NCBI GenBank assembly: GCA_963735495.1
Contig: CAVTLG010000011.1
Location: 248,001-312,000 of the forward strand
Direction: 5' to 3'
DNA length: 64,000 nucleotides
Origin: CAVTLG01 sp963735495
Lineage (GTDB): Bacteria > Chloroflexota > Ktedonobacteria > Ktedonobacterales > Ktedonobacteraceae
Shown: positions 44,396 to 53,097 of the stretch, one piece after another
Numbering within the stretch: the first letter of the stretch is position 1
Layout of the letters: every line of letters begins with the position of its first letter
Program-made: the position numbers and the translations under genes
Notes under the pieces: model-generated
What the model saw: only the letters and a program-made list of their open reading frames with translations
Database searches by the model: none
What the model was told of the DNA's origin: nothing

Positions 44396-45790
44396 CTACT
44401 ACAGCCGCACTTATGCAGCCAAGCGAACAGCACGCCGTTTGATATGGAAGTGTTTGGCCCTGGCTTGATGTCGTCTGCGCCAATAGGACCAATGCAGAAC
44501 TTCTTCAGGCGTTGGAGGAGCTTGCCACACGAGCCGCCAGAGCAGTCTGCGCACTTCAGGAACCGTCAAAGGAAGGAGCTGAGCGGCTTCGTGCTCCTGA
44601 AATTGGGTCCCCTTTTTTGCCCTGCCACTTTGACCACGGTCAAAAACGCCAGGGCAAACATCGCCAGGGTGATATGCCGATACCAGCCCTGCCAGTGACG
44701 CACTTCATATTCATCCAATCCGACCTGCTGTTTGGCTAGTTCAAAGGCTTCTTCCACCTGCCACCGACTGCCTGCAGCTAGCACGACCTGCTCCAAGCTC
44801 ACCGTTTCTGGTGCAAAGACGAAGTAGTAGGCGATTTCGGTCAGGTCGGACAGACTCCGACGGGCAAGCAGCCACTGCTTCCACCCTGGTTCTGTCCAAC
44901 GATAATCTAGGCGCTGCCAAGCCCAGTCATAGAAGCGAGGGCCTTGACTTCCTTCTCCTGCTGATAAGCGCTGCCACCTCTGAACAGGCCAGCTCGCTAC
45001 GACCTCATCGGCACGATAGCTGAGCCCAATGCGCTGGTTCATTGGCACGGCTAACACATAAGGCTGCAGACGCTCTTCGAGCCAATTGCGCAGTTTGTAG
45101 TCACCGCCATAGACCGTATCACCCGTTACCCACGCCGCTTTGATTCCATGAGCAAAGGCACGCTCGAGCATCTGTTTGGCTAGCGTCGGCTTGGTAATTG
45201 TGGTGCGTCGCTCCTCTGGTACTTCTGCCTCCTTACACCGCTCGGAGTCCTTCTCCCAGTCGCGATGCAGATACAGTTCCCGATCGAGCAAAACCGCTCC
45301 ATATTGGTTGGCATACGCCAGAAAGACCCCAATCTGGCAATTGGTGATCTTGCCGACGGTTCCTGTATATTGGGCTGCCACGCCTACTGACTTGGTGCCT
45401 TTTTTGAGAAAACCCGTCTCATCAACCACCCGCACTGCTTCCGGGTCGATCAAGTGGGTCAGAATGTACTCTTGCAAGTCATCACGCACCTGGTCCGCAT
45501 CCCACTTCGCTGTGTTGAGCAGGCGCTGCATCCCGTCTGGCGTGACTTCTCCCGCCAATTCGGCGAGCTGCCATCCATTTTTTCGCTCGATGGTGCTGAT
45601 CAAGCCTCGAATATAAGCCATCGCCCGCTGGCGTGGCTCGGCACGCTCAAAACACGGCGCTAAACGTTCTTGAACTTCTTCTAAATGATCTGCCCAACTG
45701 CGCAGATCTTCGACTGAGGGAAACACTTCCATCTCTTCCTCCTCGCTCTTGTTTCCCTCTTATTGTATCACATAAGTGCGGCTGTAGTAG
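44396..45790 (-). mobile_element. IS701-family insertion sequence, 1395 bp
   Basis: Perfect 20-bp terminal inverted repeats lie at 44396-44415 and 45771-45790 (outer end CTACTACAGCCGCAC). They are flanked by a direct TGTT (44392-44395 and 45791-45794), a 4-bp target duplication as expected for IS701. It encodes one transposase on the minus strand. Confidence 0.9.
44411..45732 (-). CDS. IS701-family DDE transposase, split by a -1 frame change near the C-terminus
   Basis: The zero frame (44566-45732, 388 residues) holds the DDE core: VVDETGFLKKG, VTGDTVYGGD and RWQVEEAFELAKQQVGLDEYEVR-like text near the end. It then stops in an unnatural tail. The -1 frame continues from about 44620 to 44411 with TVPEVRRLLWRLVWQ and WSYWRRRHQARAK, the usual IS701 C-terminus. 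The switch coincides with an A6G4 run (minus strand; T6 at 44613-44618). Either programmed slippage makes the full protein of about 440 residues or the copy has a frameshift. The ends are intact, which favours an element active until recently. Confidence 0.88.
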
Positions 45791-45796
45791 TGTTCA

Positions 45797-45869
45797 TGGG
45801 GCACTCAACCCATTTCTTTTCAGATAGCATCTCGTTTGGTAGGGGCCTGACGATAGGCGCAGTGCCCCA
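45797..45869 (-). terminator. Inverted repeat downstream of the Tn554-like operon
   Basis: TGGGGCACT (45797-45805) pairs with AGTGCCCCA (45861-45869). It lies between the IS701 end and the tnpC stop and could be a terminator or part of the transposon end. Confidence 0.45.
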
Positions 45870-45880
45870 ACAGGGTGTGC

Positions 45881-46276
45881 TCAGAGCTGATCATACGCTT
45901 TCGCCAGGGCTACCTTGAGCTGTTGCTGAAGCCGCTGATTTTCGGCTTCTAATTCTTTGATGCGGCGATCTTTGGCAAAGATCACCAGATCGCGGCTCGC
46001 ATCGGTTTTGCCTGGCGAATGCGTCGCTCGTTCGCGCACCGTCTGCTCCACGCTCTGTTGCCGAAGGGCTTCGATCCGCTCTCGAAGATCCTGCTGGCTG
46101 TAGAGATACGCTTTACTCACCATTGCTGTCTTCGCTACCGAGTGAAAATTGATTGGCTTTTGTTCTCGGACGAGAGCAGTAATGGTCTCCTCTACCCCTT
46201 TGCGCTTTTGCATTTTGCGCTTCTGGGCGTGGACGGTAATGCCTGTTGTATTGCGCTCCCAGGTCTTTTCACTCAT
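45881..46276 (-). CDS. tnpC: TnpC-like accessory protein of Tn554-type transposon
   Basis: A 131-residue protein. An N-terminal helical, HTH-like half (INFHSVAKTAMVSKAYLYSQ) is followed by a C-terminal coiled coil (RRIKELEAENQRLQQQL). This is the pattern of Tn554 TnpC/DUF6262 proteins, which affect orientation and frequency of transposition. The start, ATG 46276, overlaps the tnpB stop by 8 bp and has GGAGG upstream. Confidence 0.82.
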   Translation of the reverse strand: MSEKTWERNTTGITVHAQKRKMQKRKGVEETITALVREQKPINFHSVAKTAMVSKAYLYSQQDLRERIEALRQQSVEQTVRERATHSPGKTDASRDLVIFAKDRRIKELEAENQRLQQQLKVALAKAYDQL

Positions 46277-47894
46277 ACGATTCCTCCCGGTTGTGGTGTT
46301 GACGCTGTTCCCACTCCTCATCAGTGTACTCGCGTTCGTACTTGTCGGTCTTCGCGACGACGTGACCTTGTTTGAGTAAGGCGATGGCCGGACGGACGCG
46401 CTCATCGAGATTTTTCTGGTTCACGAGGGTCCAATGGGCATTCCCAGCTTGCTTCCCGATCTCGATGCGTTCGAGAATTTGCTGAGCGTAAGCTTCGAGC
46501 GCGGGGAGGTCATCTGGAGTAAGCACATAGGCTGGACAATGGAAACATGGGAGTTCGACAAACTTGCACATGATTTTCGCTGTCTTCAAACAACTTCCCA
46601 AAGCCATCTTGACGTTTTGCCGATGTTCACGCACCCGCTCTGGATCAAAGGCATTCGTGCCTGCCATTGGCAAAAGCTTCTTTCCAGGAACAAACTCTGG
46701 TTTTCCATCATTGAATTGGACGATCCCCTGTTGCACCGTCTTCTCCCAGGCGGTACGCATGGTGGTATCCAGAATTTTCGCGTAAATGAGTGTCATCTCT
46801 GGTGAAGCATGGGCCATCCACTGTTGGACCAGGACCAGGCTCATTCCGTTGTTAATGAGTTCAACGGCTTTGGTGTGGCGAAATGCATGGAGGCGAAAGT
46901 GGAAAATGGTCCCCTGTTCATCCGTAATCTGATACTTGCTCGCCAGGTCATTCAGGCCAACTCGAATAGGGCCAGCAGCCAGAGGATCTCCTCGTAAAAA
47001 GCGGTGCCCCCTGCCTTGATGATAGACTTTTGAGGCGGGGAAAAGCCATCCATGAGGGTTTTCTGGAGCACTGTAGTGCTGCTTCACCCACATAATTTGT
47101 GCCTGGATCACAGCGGCGACCTCCTGGCTAATGGGGATTCTATGCCCAAGGATACGCGTTTTTTGAATGTCACCGACAAGGCAATATTTCTCGTTTTGCT
47201 GCTCTAAGCAGGTTTCCCACTTGAGAGCTAAGACATCAGAGATGCGCCATCCACTTGCGCGAAGCACAAGCATCACGGGAATGTAGACAGCGGTGAGGTG
47301 ATGGAGATGTTGGTCTAATTGCACCAAGACGGCTTGCGGAATATATTTGATGGTACTCGAAGGACTCCGGTGATCCAACGGAGGATAGTGATGAGGCCAG
47401 ATCAGGCGAGAGAGCGGAAGGAGGGGTTTGATGGGATGATTTGTTCGCTCCAGGTGGGAGAGCCAACCAGACAGCGCTTGAATATGGTGGTTTACATACG
47501 TATTGCTGTTCTTGAGCTTTCGGAGTTGGACATCAGCTCTGACCCAGGTAGTAAAGTCATCGATATCTTGCGTGCTCAGTTCGTGAAGATCAGTGACCCC
47601 TGGATAGCGCTGTGAGAAGAAGTGCAAAAAATGTCCAAGTCGTCTCACCAGATGGTCAATGGTATGTGAGGCCCGATCTGCGGCAACAAGATACTTCGCA
47701 TACTCTTTGATGAGAGAACGCCAGTTGGTTGGAACAATGGCAAACCAGATATGGTAGTGACTGGTGTGAGCTGGATATCGTAGCCCTGGGATATTGTGAG
47801 CATCCCAACGGTCTTTCGCAAATTCCGCCTCAAATGCGCAGGATGATACGAGCGCAGAGGTTCCATCAACCAATTGAAATGAAGGGGTTTCCAT
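46269..47894 (-). CDS. tnpB: TnpB-like tyrosine recombinase of Tn554-type transposon
   Basis: A 541-residue phage-integrase-family recombinase. A SAM-like N-terminal DNA-binding domain (about 95-200) precedes the catalytic domain with Arg in LRASGWRISDVL, HAFRHTKAVEL as the H-x-x-R box, and MAHASPEMTLIYA with the late His and Tyr nucleophile. A C-terminal Cys-rich part (CKFVELPCFHCPAYVLTP) suggests a zinc-binding extension. It acts jointly with TnpA. GAAGGGAAG precedes its ATG. Confidence 0.88.
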   Translation of the reverse strand: METPSFQLVDGTSALVSSCAFEAEFAKDRWDAHNIPGLRYPAHTSHYHIWFAIVPTNWRSLIKEYAKYLVAADRASHTIDHLVRRLGHFLHFFSQRYPGVTDLHELSTQDIDDFTTWVRADVQLRKLKNSNTYVNHHIQALSGWLSHLERTNHPIKPLLPLSRLIWPHHYPPLDHRSPSSTIKYIPQAVLVQLDQHLHHLTAVYIPVMLVLRASGWRISDVLALKWETCLEQQNEKYCLVGDIQKTRILGHRIPISQEVAAVIQAQIMWVKQHYSAPENPHGWLFPASKVYHQGRGHRFLRGDPLAAGPIRVGLNDLASKYQITDEQGTIFHFRLHAFRHTKAVELINNGMSLVLVQQWMAHASPEMTLIYAKILDTTMRTAWEKTVQQGIVQFNDGKPEFVPGKKLLPMAGTNAFDPERVREHRQNVKMALGSCLKTAKIMCKFVELPCFHCPAYVLTPDDLPALEAYAQQILERIEIGKQAGNAHWTLVNQKNLDERVRPAIALLKQGHVVAKTDKYEREYTDEEWEQRQHHNREESYE

Positions 47895-47896
47895 GA

Positions 47897-49024
47897 TTAC
47901 TTCCCTTCATGTGATACTAAGCCGAGGCTGACTGCGGCTTGTGTTTTCTCCCATGCCGTTCGCAGAGCTTCCCCAGAGGAATGCACATAGGTCTGGTAGG
48001 TTTGTTGAAAAGAGGCATGCCCGGCCCGTTCCTGAAGAAGCTCTGGAGCCCACCCTTGCTCTGCCAGAGCGGTGAGCATCGTGTGGCGAAGAATGTGTGG
48101 TGTGACCGCAATGCCCGTGCGAGATCGGAGCCGCCGAAAAAGCGAATCTACATCAGCATAGCTGAGCGCCTGGCCTGCGCGCGTGCCCTGGCGTTTAATG
48201 AACAAATGGTTGGTTTCCACCTCGGCGGTGTGTGCGATCCCAACGTAGGCCACGATCTCGTCGATGAGATCTGCTGAAACATCGAGAGCACGAGGAGCGT
48301 GGACGGTTTTGATCTCAGCACCGTTCTCAAGGGATCCCCGATCACAAATGTGTAGCTTGTTTTCGGCTACATCGACATCTTGCACCCAGAGCGCAAGTGC
48401 TTCTCCCACGCGGATTGCCAATTCATAGAGGAGTCGTACTAGGAGACGATCCCGTTGGTTGCAACAAGCATCAAGGAGAAGCTTCACTTGATCCTTGGTG
48501 ATGGTCTTTGGGCGAAGGTGCCTGGCCTCTTTCTGCTTGAGAATATTTTTCTCGACAGGCGATCCCTTGGTAAGATGATGCAGGAACGATTTGTAGCGCC
48601 TGGCGCGAGCGGGAAGGAAGGTGGTTGTGGTCTCTTTGACATTCCTCTCGACCTCTTCCAGCCGCCAGTGGTAATCATAAAAGCTCCGTACCACCGTGAG
48701 AGCATGATTAATGGTCCGGTTAGAACGCGCCTGGGGAACGGGATGAGCAGAGAGCACCTTGAGTGACCCAGAGGGTAACTTGAGCCAGAGCACAAAACGC
48801 GAGAGATCATCCAGCGTGACCTGTTGCCAGTTGAGTTGCTGCTGGGTGAGGTATTCCCAGTAGTGTTTGAGTGAGTACGCATAGGAACGAAGGGTCTGAC
48901 GAGCTGAGCCAACGCAGTCAAGGTATTTCAGATAGCGAACAATCGGCTCAACAAGTCTGCCATTTTCGTCAATGACGACATAACGGCGTTGACCGTCCTG
49001 TATCTCAATTTCAACAACACGCAT
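47897..49024 (-). CDS. tnpA: TnpA-like tyrosine recombinase of Tn554-type transposon
   Basis: A 375-residue tyrosine recombinase. The N-terminal core-binding domain covers about residues 25-130. The catalytic domain shows LLYELAIRVGEALALW (Arg), HILRHTMLTAL (H-x-x-R) and GHASFQQTYQTYVH (His and Tyr). It is first in the operon, with AAGAGG 3 bp before ATG 49024. The reading frame is intact. Confidence 0.88.
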   Translation of the reverse strand: MRVVEIEIQDGQRRYVVIDENGRLVEPIVRYLKYLDCVGSARQTLRSYAYSLKHYWEYLTQQQLNWQQVTLDDLSRFVLWLKLPSGSLKVLSAHPVPQARSNRTINHALTVVRSFYDYHWRLEEVERNVKETTTTFLPARARRYKSFLHHLTKGSPVEKNILKQKEARHLRPKTITKDQVKLLLDACCNQRDRLLVRLLYELAIRVGEALALWVQDVDVAENKLHICDRGSLENGAEIKTVHAPRALDVSADLIDEIVAYVGIAHTAEVETNHLFIKRQGTRAGQALSYADVDSLFRRLRSRTGIAVTPHILRHTMLTALAEQGWAPELLQERAGHASFQQTYQTYVHSSGEALRTAWEKTQAAVSLGLVSHEGK

Positions 49025-49466
49025 GCGCCTCTTCCCTTCCTCTTCATCTACCTCAGCAGCACTGTTATCTACTTCTCAGTATACGTGCTTTACCAAATGA
49101 TATTCATCAAGATAATGGTTCTCTGACAGGGCACAGAGGCTTGCAAAGCATACTTCGTGTACTTTGTTGCCTCTATCGAAAAGGAATCGAGATAACGTCA
49201 GTTTCGCACTGACAGGCGAGTTGGCTCAGACGAGAGGATCCGGCAGATGAACACTCCCGCATTATTGAAACAACGATCAAGCGCGTAAAATACTTCGGTT
49301 TTCTGCTTACCGATAGTGAAGCCGAAACCTTTTATAAGCTGAATAGATAATGCTTCCCTCATTTAGCTTTAATGCTAGACTCAAGCGATTGGTGTGATCC
49401 GGCTACCAGGTTGTGATTGGCAGCATGCTGAGGTACAATCCAGAAAAAAAGACCGAGGGTGAAAGC
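49025..49466. other. Tn554-like right flank with a possible gene remnant
   Basis: About 440 bp. A plus-strand frame without start runs from about 49206 to a TAA at 49348-49350. Its last codons read TIKRVKYFGFLLTDSEAE, which looks protein-like and may be the tail of a gene cut by insertion. GAGGG near the end serves the SUKH start. Confidence 0.4.
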
Positions 49467-50202
49467 ATGACAAATGATAGACCTCAGCACTTCGACGAGG
49501 CATTCCTGCGCTGGTTCCAGGAGCGGACAGAAGAAACATGGCGGAAATATCAGACGAAAACGCACGAAGACTTTGTGGCTTCGCATGTGGGTGGACGCGA
49601 TTGGCAACAAGCAACACATTGGCTGAGCGGGTTGAGTGAGCAAGAAATTGCCACCATCGAGCAGCACTACCACATGCGTTTTCCTCCTGATTATCGCCTC
49701 TTCCTTCAGATGCTGCATAGCGTGGATCGGCCACAAGTCGGTGCGAGCTATGTCGATGGTCAGACGATGGTCCCCATTACCACACCATCATTCTACCACT
49801 GGCAGAGAGATACTGAGGCCATTCAGGCGGCCTATGAGTGGCTGGTTGAAGGGTTGTTTTTCGATGTCCAGCACAATCATCTGTGGTCGCAGAGTTGGGG
49901 GGTAAAACCCACCACGGCAGAGGCGCAAGAGACTCGGGTGCGAGAAACTCGTGAACGCCGCGCCCAAACTCATCCCTGTTTTTGGGCATCGTTACCTGCT
50001 GGCTGAACCATGCGCGGCGGGGAATCCAGTTCTCTCCATCTACCAGTCAGATATGGTTATTTACGCCGTTGACTTGTATGACTACTTTCTGGTGGAATTT
50101 GGAGAACTGATCGGAGAAAGGAACATTGGCCACTCTCGGCTCACGCAAGTGAAATATGCAGCGTACCAGACGATTCCTTTCTGGGGAGATTTTTTGTCCT
50201 AA
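49467..50202 (+). pseudogene. SMI1/KNR4 (SUKH) family protein, frameshifted
   Basis: The first frame (ATG 49467, GAGGG upstream) has the SUKH pattern WLSGLSEQEIATIEQHY, then RFPPDYRLFLQML. It runs off into a short tail ending at 50006. The family's C-terminal part, APKLIPVFGHRYLLAEP with GNPVLSIYQSDMVIYAVDL, continues in the next forward frame up to 50202. The shift lies near 49940-49960. SUKH proteins often act as immunity proteins to polymorphic toxins. Here no toxin adjoins. A sequencing error cannot be excluded. Confidence 0.8.
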
Positions 50203-50346
50203 GCAGGGGCAAACCGGATAGCATAGCATGGCACAACAGATAACGCCCCTGCTTCGCTTCGTATCCTATTTGACGTTCCAGCTAAGGAATTGCTCTTGCC
50301 TCAGTGACCAGGGACTCACTATACTATCCACATATTGATAGAAGAA

Positions 50347-50388
50347 ACCGTTTCAGCAGTTCCAGATCGGTGGAACCATTGAAACGGT
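50347..50388. terminator. Nested hairpin between convergent genes
   Basis: ACCGTTTCA (50347-50355) pairs with TGAAACGGT (50380-50388), and inside it GTTCCA (50359-50364) pairs with TGGAAC (50371-50376). It sits between the SUKH gene (+) and the membrane coiled-coil gene (-). Confidence 0.6.
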
Positions 50389-50423
50389 GTGAGGGTCATG
50401 TGCATATTTGTACTGGTACTCTC

Positions 50424-51521
50424 TTACTGCTTTCTCCGCACCGGGATATGGTTATAGATGTGCTTCACCCATTTCAGTGGATTGACTAAGGCCAGCGCCA
50501 GGACAGTACACACGATCACAGGGAGCAGCATCGCCAGAGAAATACTAGTCGTCAGATGTACCTGGAAGAGGAACAGGGAGACAAACTGTAGCACCATTAA
50601 CGCGCCCAACAGGCCCAGAGAAGTGGCCACAGAGGCGACTCTCCAACGCGTATGCAGGCGTTCGTGAAGCGTTTTATGCCGCAATTCAGCCTGTTCACGC
50701 GCACTATTTTGCAAAACAACCAGACACTGTCGCTCAGCATCAACCTGTTCACGCTCTTGCTCTAACTGCGCAAGTGTGCGTTGTACCTCATGTTTCAAGT
50801 ATAGCGCTTCGACTAAGTGTTTATCTTCGGCCTGCCGGACCTGTATTTCCAGGGTTTTCACGACATCCTGCCATAACGCAGGCGCTTTATCGGGCGTCAG
50901 CATGATCGTCTGGGTCGCCTCAGTCATCATCTTCTGCGCCTCATCCTCGACCGCATCCTGAAAAGTGTGATACAAATCCTGGTAGCGTAAGTCCACCATA
51001 GAGTATGCATTATGCAAGCGATTGCGCTCATCCATCAAGGCCTGGAGATGCGACTGGTACTGCTCAATCTCCTGTTGATGGCCATTGTGGATAACCGCGA
51101 TCTCTTGATCAAGTCCATCCTTCAGAGTAGTGTAGTCACTGAGCAACTGCTGCAATTCAGCTTGCTGGTCCTCCAACGCAAAACGCAGACGCCGGTTCTC
51201 CTCACGCAACGCCACCACCTGCCGCCAGGCTATCTTCGTATGCGGGGTATCTAAAGTCAATGCAGGCAAATCATCCGTCTGCTTTTGCTGAAGCATACTC
51301 TGCCTACGCTCACTTAAGGCACTCCGACGGTCAAGAGTACGAGGCAACTGTTCCAGGGACTCGGTTGTACTGGTAATGGCGTCGGATAATTCTTCCAGGT
51401 CATCCGTTGTACGCATCATCGCGTCAGGCAATCCCTCCAGATCATCCGTCATACGGGTAATTGCATCAGGTAACTGTTCTAAAGCGTCTGTTGTCTGGGT
51501 AATCTCGTCAGGTACTAACAT
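50424..51521 (-). CDS. Coiled-coil protein with N-terminal 14-residue repeats and two C-terminal membrane helices
   Basis: A 365-residue protein of no recognised family. Residues about 7-62 are four tandem 14-residue units of the form ITxTTDxLExLPDA. Residues about 100-290 are predicted coiled coil (LREENRRLRFALEDQQAEL, then EQEREQVDAERQ). Two hydrophobic helices lie near 300-322 and 328-350, followed by a basic end (HIPVRRKQ). It is probably a membrane-anchored structural or scaffold protein facing the cytosol. It is a single gene between two hairpin/terminator regions. Confidence 0.75.
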   Translation of the reverse strand: MLVPDEITQTTDALEQLPDAITRMTDDLEGLPDAMMRTTDDLEELSDAITSTTESLEQLPRTLDRRSALSERRQSMLQQKQTDDLPALTLDTPHTKIAWRQVVALREENRRLRFALEDQQAELQQLLSDYTTLKDGLDQEIAVIHNGHQQEIEQYQSHLQALMDERNRLHNAYSMVDLRYQDLYHTFQDAVEDEAQKMMTEATQTIMLTPDKAPALWQDVVKTLEIQVRQAEDKHLVEALYLKHEVQRTLAQLEQEREQVDAERQCLVVLQNSAREQAELRHKTLHERLHTRWRVASVATSLGLLGALMVLQFVSLFLFQVHLTTSISLAMLLPVIVCTVLALALVNPLKWVKHIYNHIPVRRKQ

Positions 51522-51730
51522 CCGACCTCCTCGATGGCTTCCTTTTTCAGAGGGAACTGCTGCGCCATCCTTTCATGCATCTAAGGAACTTCGCTTACTG
51601 CTCCTCTTATATTAGCAATTATGCACAGAAGTCTGGAAAGATGCAAGTGTTTTACGCTGAGATTCTGAGTTTTGCACAAATCGTTCCCGCCAGGGGACCG
51701 CAGATGAAGTCCGCGATCCCATTTCTCGTG

Positions 51731-52789
51731 TCAGGCAACCGGACCACGGTGCTGCTCCGGCAAATCATCCTGCAGATGACGAGCCAGGAAACTGTGTAAT
51801 ACACGGTTATATTGGACCGGATCATAATCGTATGCACCACAATGCGCTTTCGTATCGACAAAGTACGTTTCCAGGGGAACACCGTGCGTTTTTGCTTCAG
51901 AGGCAATTTGACGAGCGTGGCGAATAGGGATTAACACGTCCCCCGACGAATGAATGAGCAGAATAGGGATCGATTGCTGCCGTAATGCTTTGCGAGAACG
52001 CGCTTTCCAACGCCTGAATGTGGCCTCTGGACGAGCAACAACGTTATAGCCAAAGCGCAGACGAAAATCGATGGTGCTGATAGCCAGAATACTCCAACTG
52101 AGCGCGGAGAGTAAGGGACGTGACGGACGCAATCTACGCGGCCAATGCTGACTGACATCCATTATATGCCAGTTAATCAGACGGCGCATGACATCATCTG
52201 AGCGGGCGTAGGGACTATCCGCGATGATGGCTACCACATCAGGCTGCGGCGGCATCAGCAGAGCTACAGCAGCACCCATAGAGAAGCCCTGAATGATGAT
52301 TTTGCCCGGCAACGTCTCCGCTTGCTGACGCACGACCTGCAATGCGGCTTCCAAATCGCGCACCTCGGCAACGCCAGCGCTGGTGAAAACACTGTCACTA
52401 TCTCCGTGTCCACGAAAATCGAAGAAGAACACATTGTAGCCATAGGCATACTGCATGGCTGCCGCTGGACGCAGGTGTGAGCGGGAAATGCGGTATCCGT
52501 GGCATAAAACAATCGTCGGAGCTGGCTGAGGTTGCGCCCAGAAATCACCGCGCAGCTTTGTTCCGTCCAAGGCCTGGAAGGTCAATGAGCGTTGTAAAGA
52601 GGCTGGTGGCTCACTCGTGTCCTTGGGCATGCTCCAGGTGAATACGGCATCCGGCAACGGGTTATGCGGACGCGAGAGTTCTTTCACAAAGTAATGTGCG
52701 ACTACAGTCAAACCACTGGTCAGGGTTAAACCGACAATGCTCGTGCTGGTTGCGAGACCAATCGCCCATCGGCGCTGCTGTGACATCAT
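51731..52789 (-). CDS. Membrane-anchored alpha/beta-hydrolase (BAAT/abhydrolase type)
   Basis: About 352 residues. One N-terminal membrane helix (near residues 8-30) precedes the hydrolase domain: TIVLCHGYRISRSHLRP, FFFDFRGHGDSD, nucleophile GFSMGAA, acid in ILLIHSSGDVLIPI and late His in KAHCGAYD. The catalytic part probably faces outward. The frame is open 44 codons further upstream, but MMSQQRRW at 52789, after AGGATGAG, gives the standard signal-anchor arrangement. The substrate is unknown. Confidence 0.82.
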   Translation of the reverse strand: MMSQQRRWAIGLATSTSIVGLTLTSGLTVVAHYFVKELSRPHNPLPDAVFTWSMPKDTSEPPASLQRSLTFQALDGTKLRGDFWAQPQPAPTIVLCHGYRISRSHLRPAAAMQYAYGYNVFFFDFRGHGDSDSVFTSAGVAEVRDLEAALQVVRQQAETLPGKIIIQGFSMGAAVALLMPPQPDVVAIIADSPYARSDDVMRRLINWHIMDVSQHWPRRLRPSRPLLSALSWSILAISTIDFRLRFGYNVVARPEATFRRWKARSRKALRQQSIPILLIHSSGDVLIPIRHARQIASEAKTHGVPLETYFVDTKAHCGAYDYDPVQYNRVLHSFLARHLQDDLPEQHRGPVA

Positions 52790-53097
52790 GGGTATCTCAT
52801 CCTGCTTCTTATGCCTATACCAGGCAACCATCATAGACACTACATCATAGAGAAGAGGAGTGAGGCAAGAGAGGATCGTCTTTGCTTCCTCTTCCCCAGG
52901 ACAACAATGCAATCTCTGCATTATTTACTACGCACAGAACAGCAAAAAGTTCCCTGTTGAGCACACGCACGCCTTTTTTGCCCTGAAACAATAGCACTGC
53001 CACATATGGTACAATATACACTAACTCGTATGGCTAGATAGCGTACAAATCACACTAAGTCGCAGAGTGCGGCGTATGAAAAAAAGAGGAGAATTTT

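Larger units (their letters stand above)
45881..49024 (-). mobile_element. Tn554-like transposon core (tnpA-tnpB-tnpC)
   Basis: Two tyrosine recombinases followed by a small coiled-coil protein, packed with a 2-bp gap and an 8-bp overlap, match the tnpABC arrangement of Tn554. The outer boundaries are not defined: these elements make no target duplication and lack terminal inverted repeats. No cargo gene is seen between tnpC and the IS701 copy. Confidence 0.8.

Noticed and set aside
43765..44442. 225-residue plus-strand frame
   Set aside because: It is antisense to the regulator-like gene, whose protein is recognisable on the minus strand.
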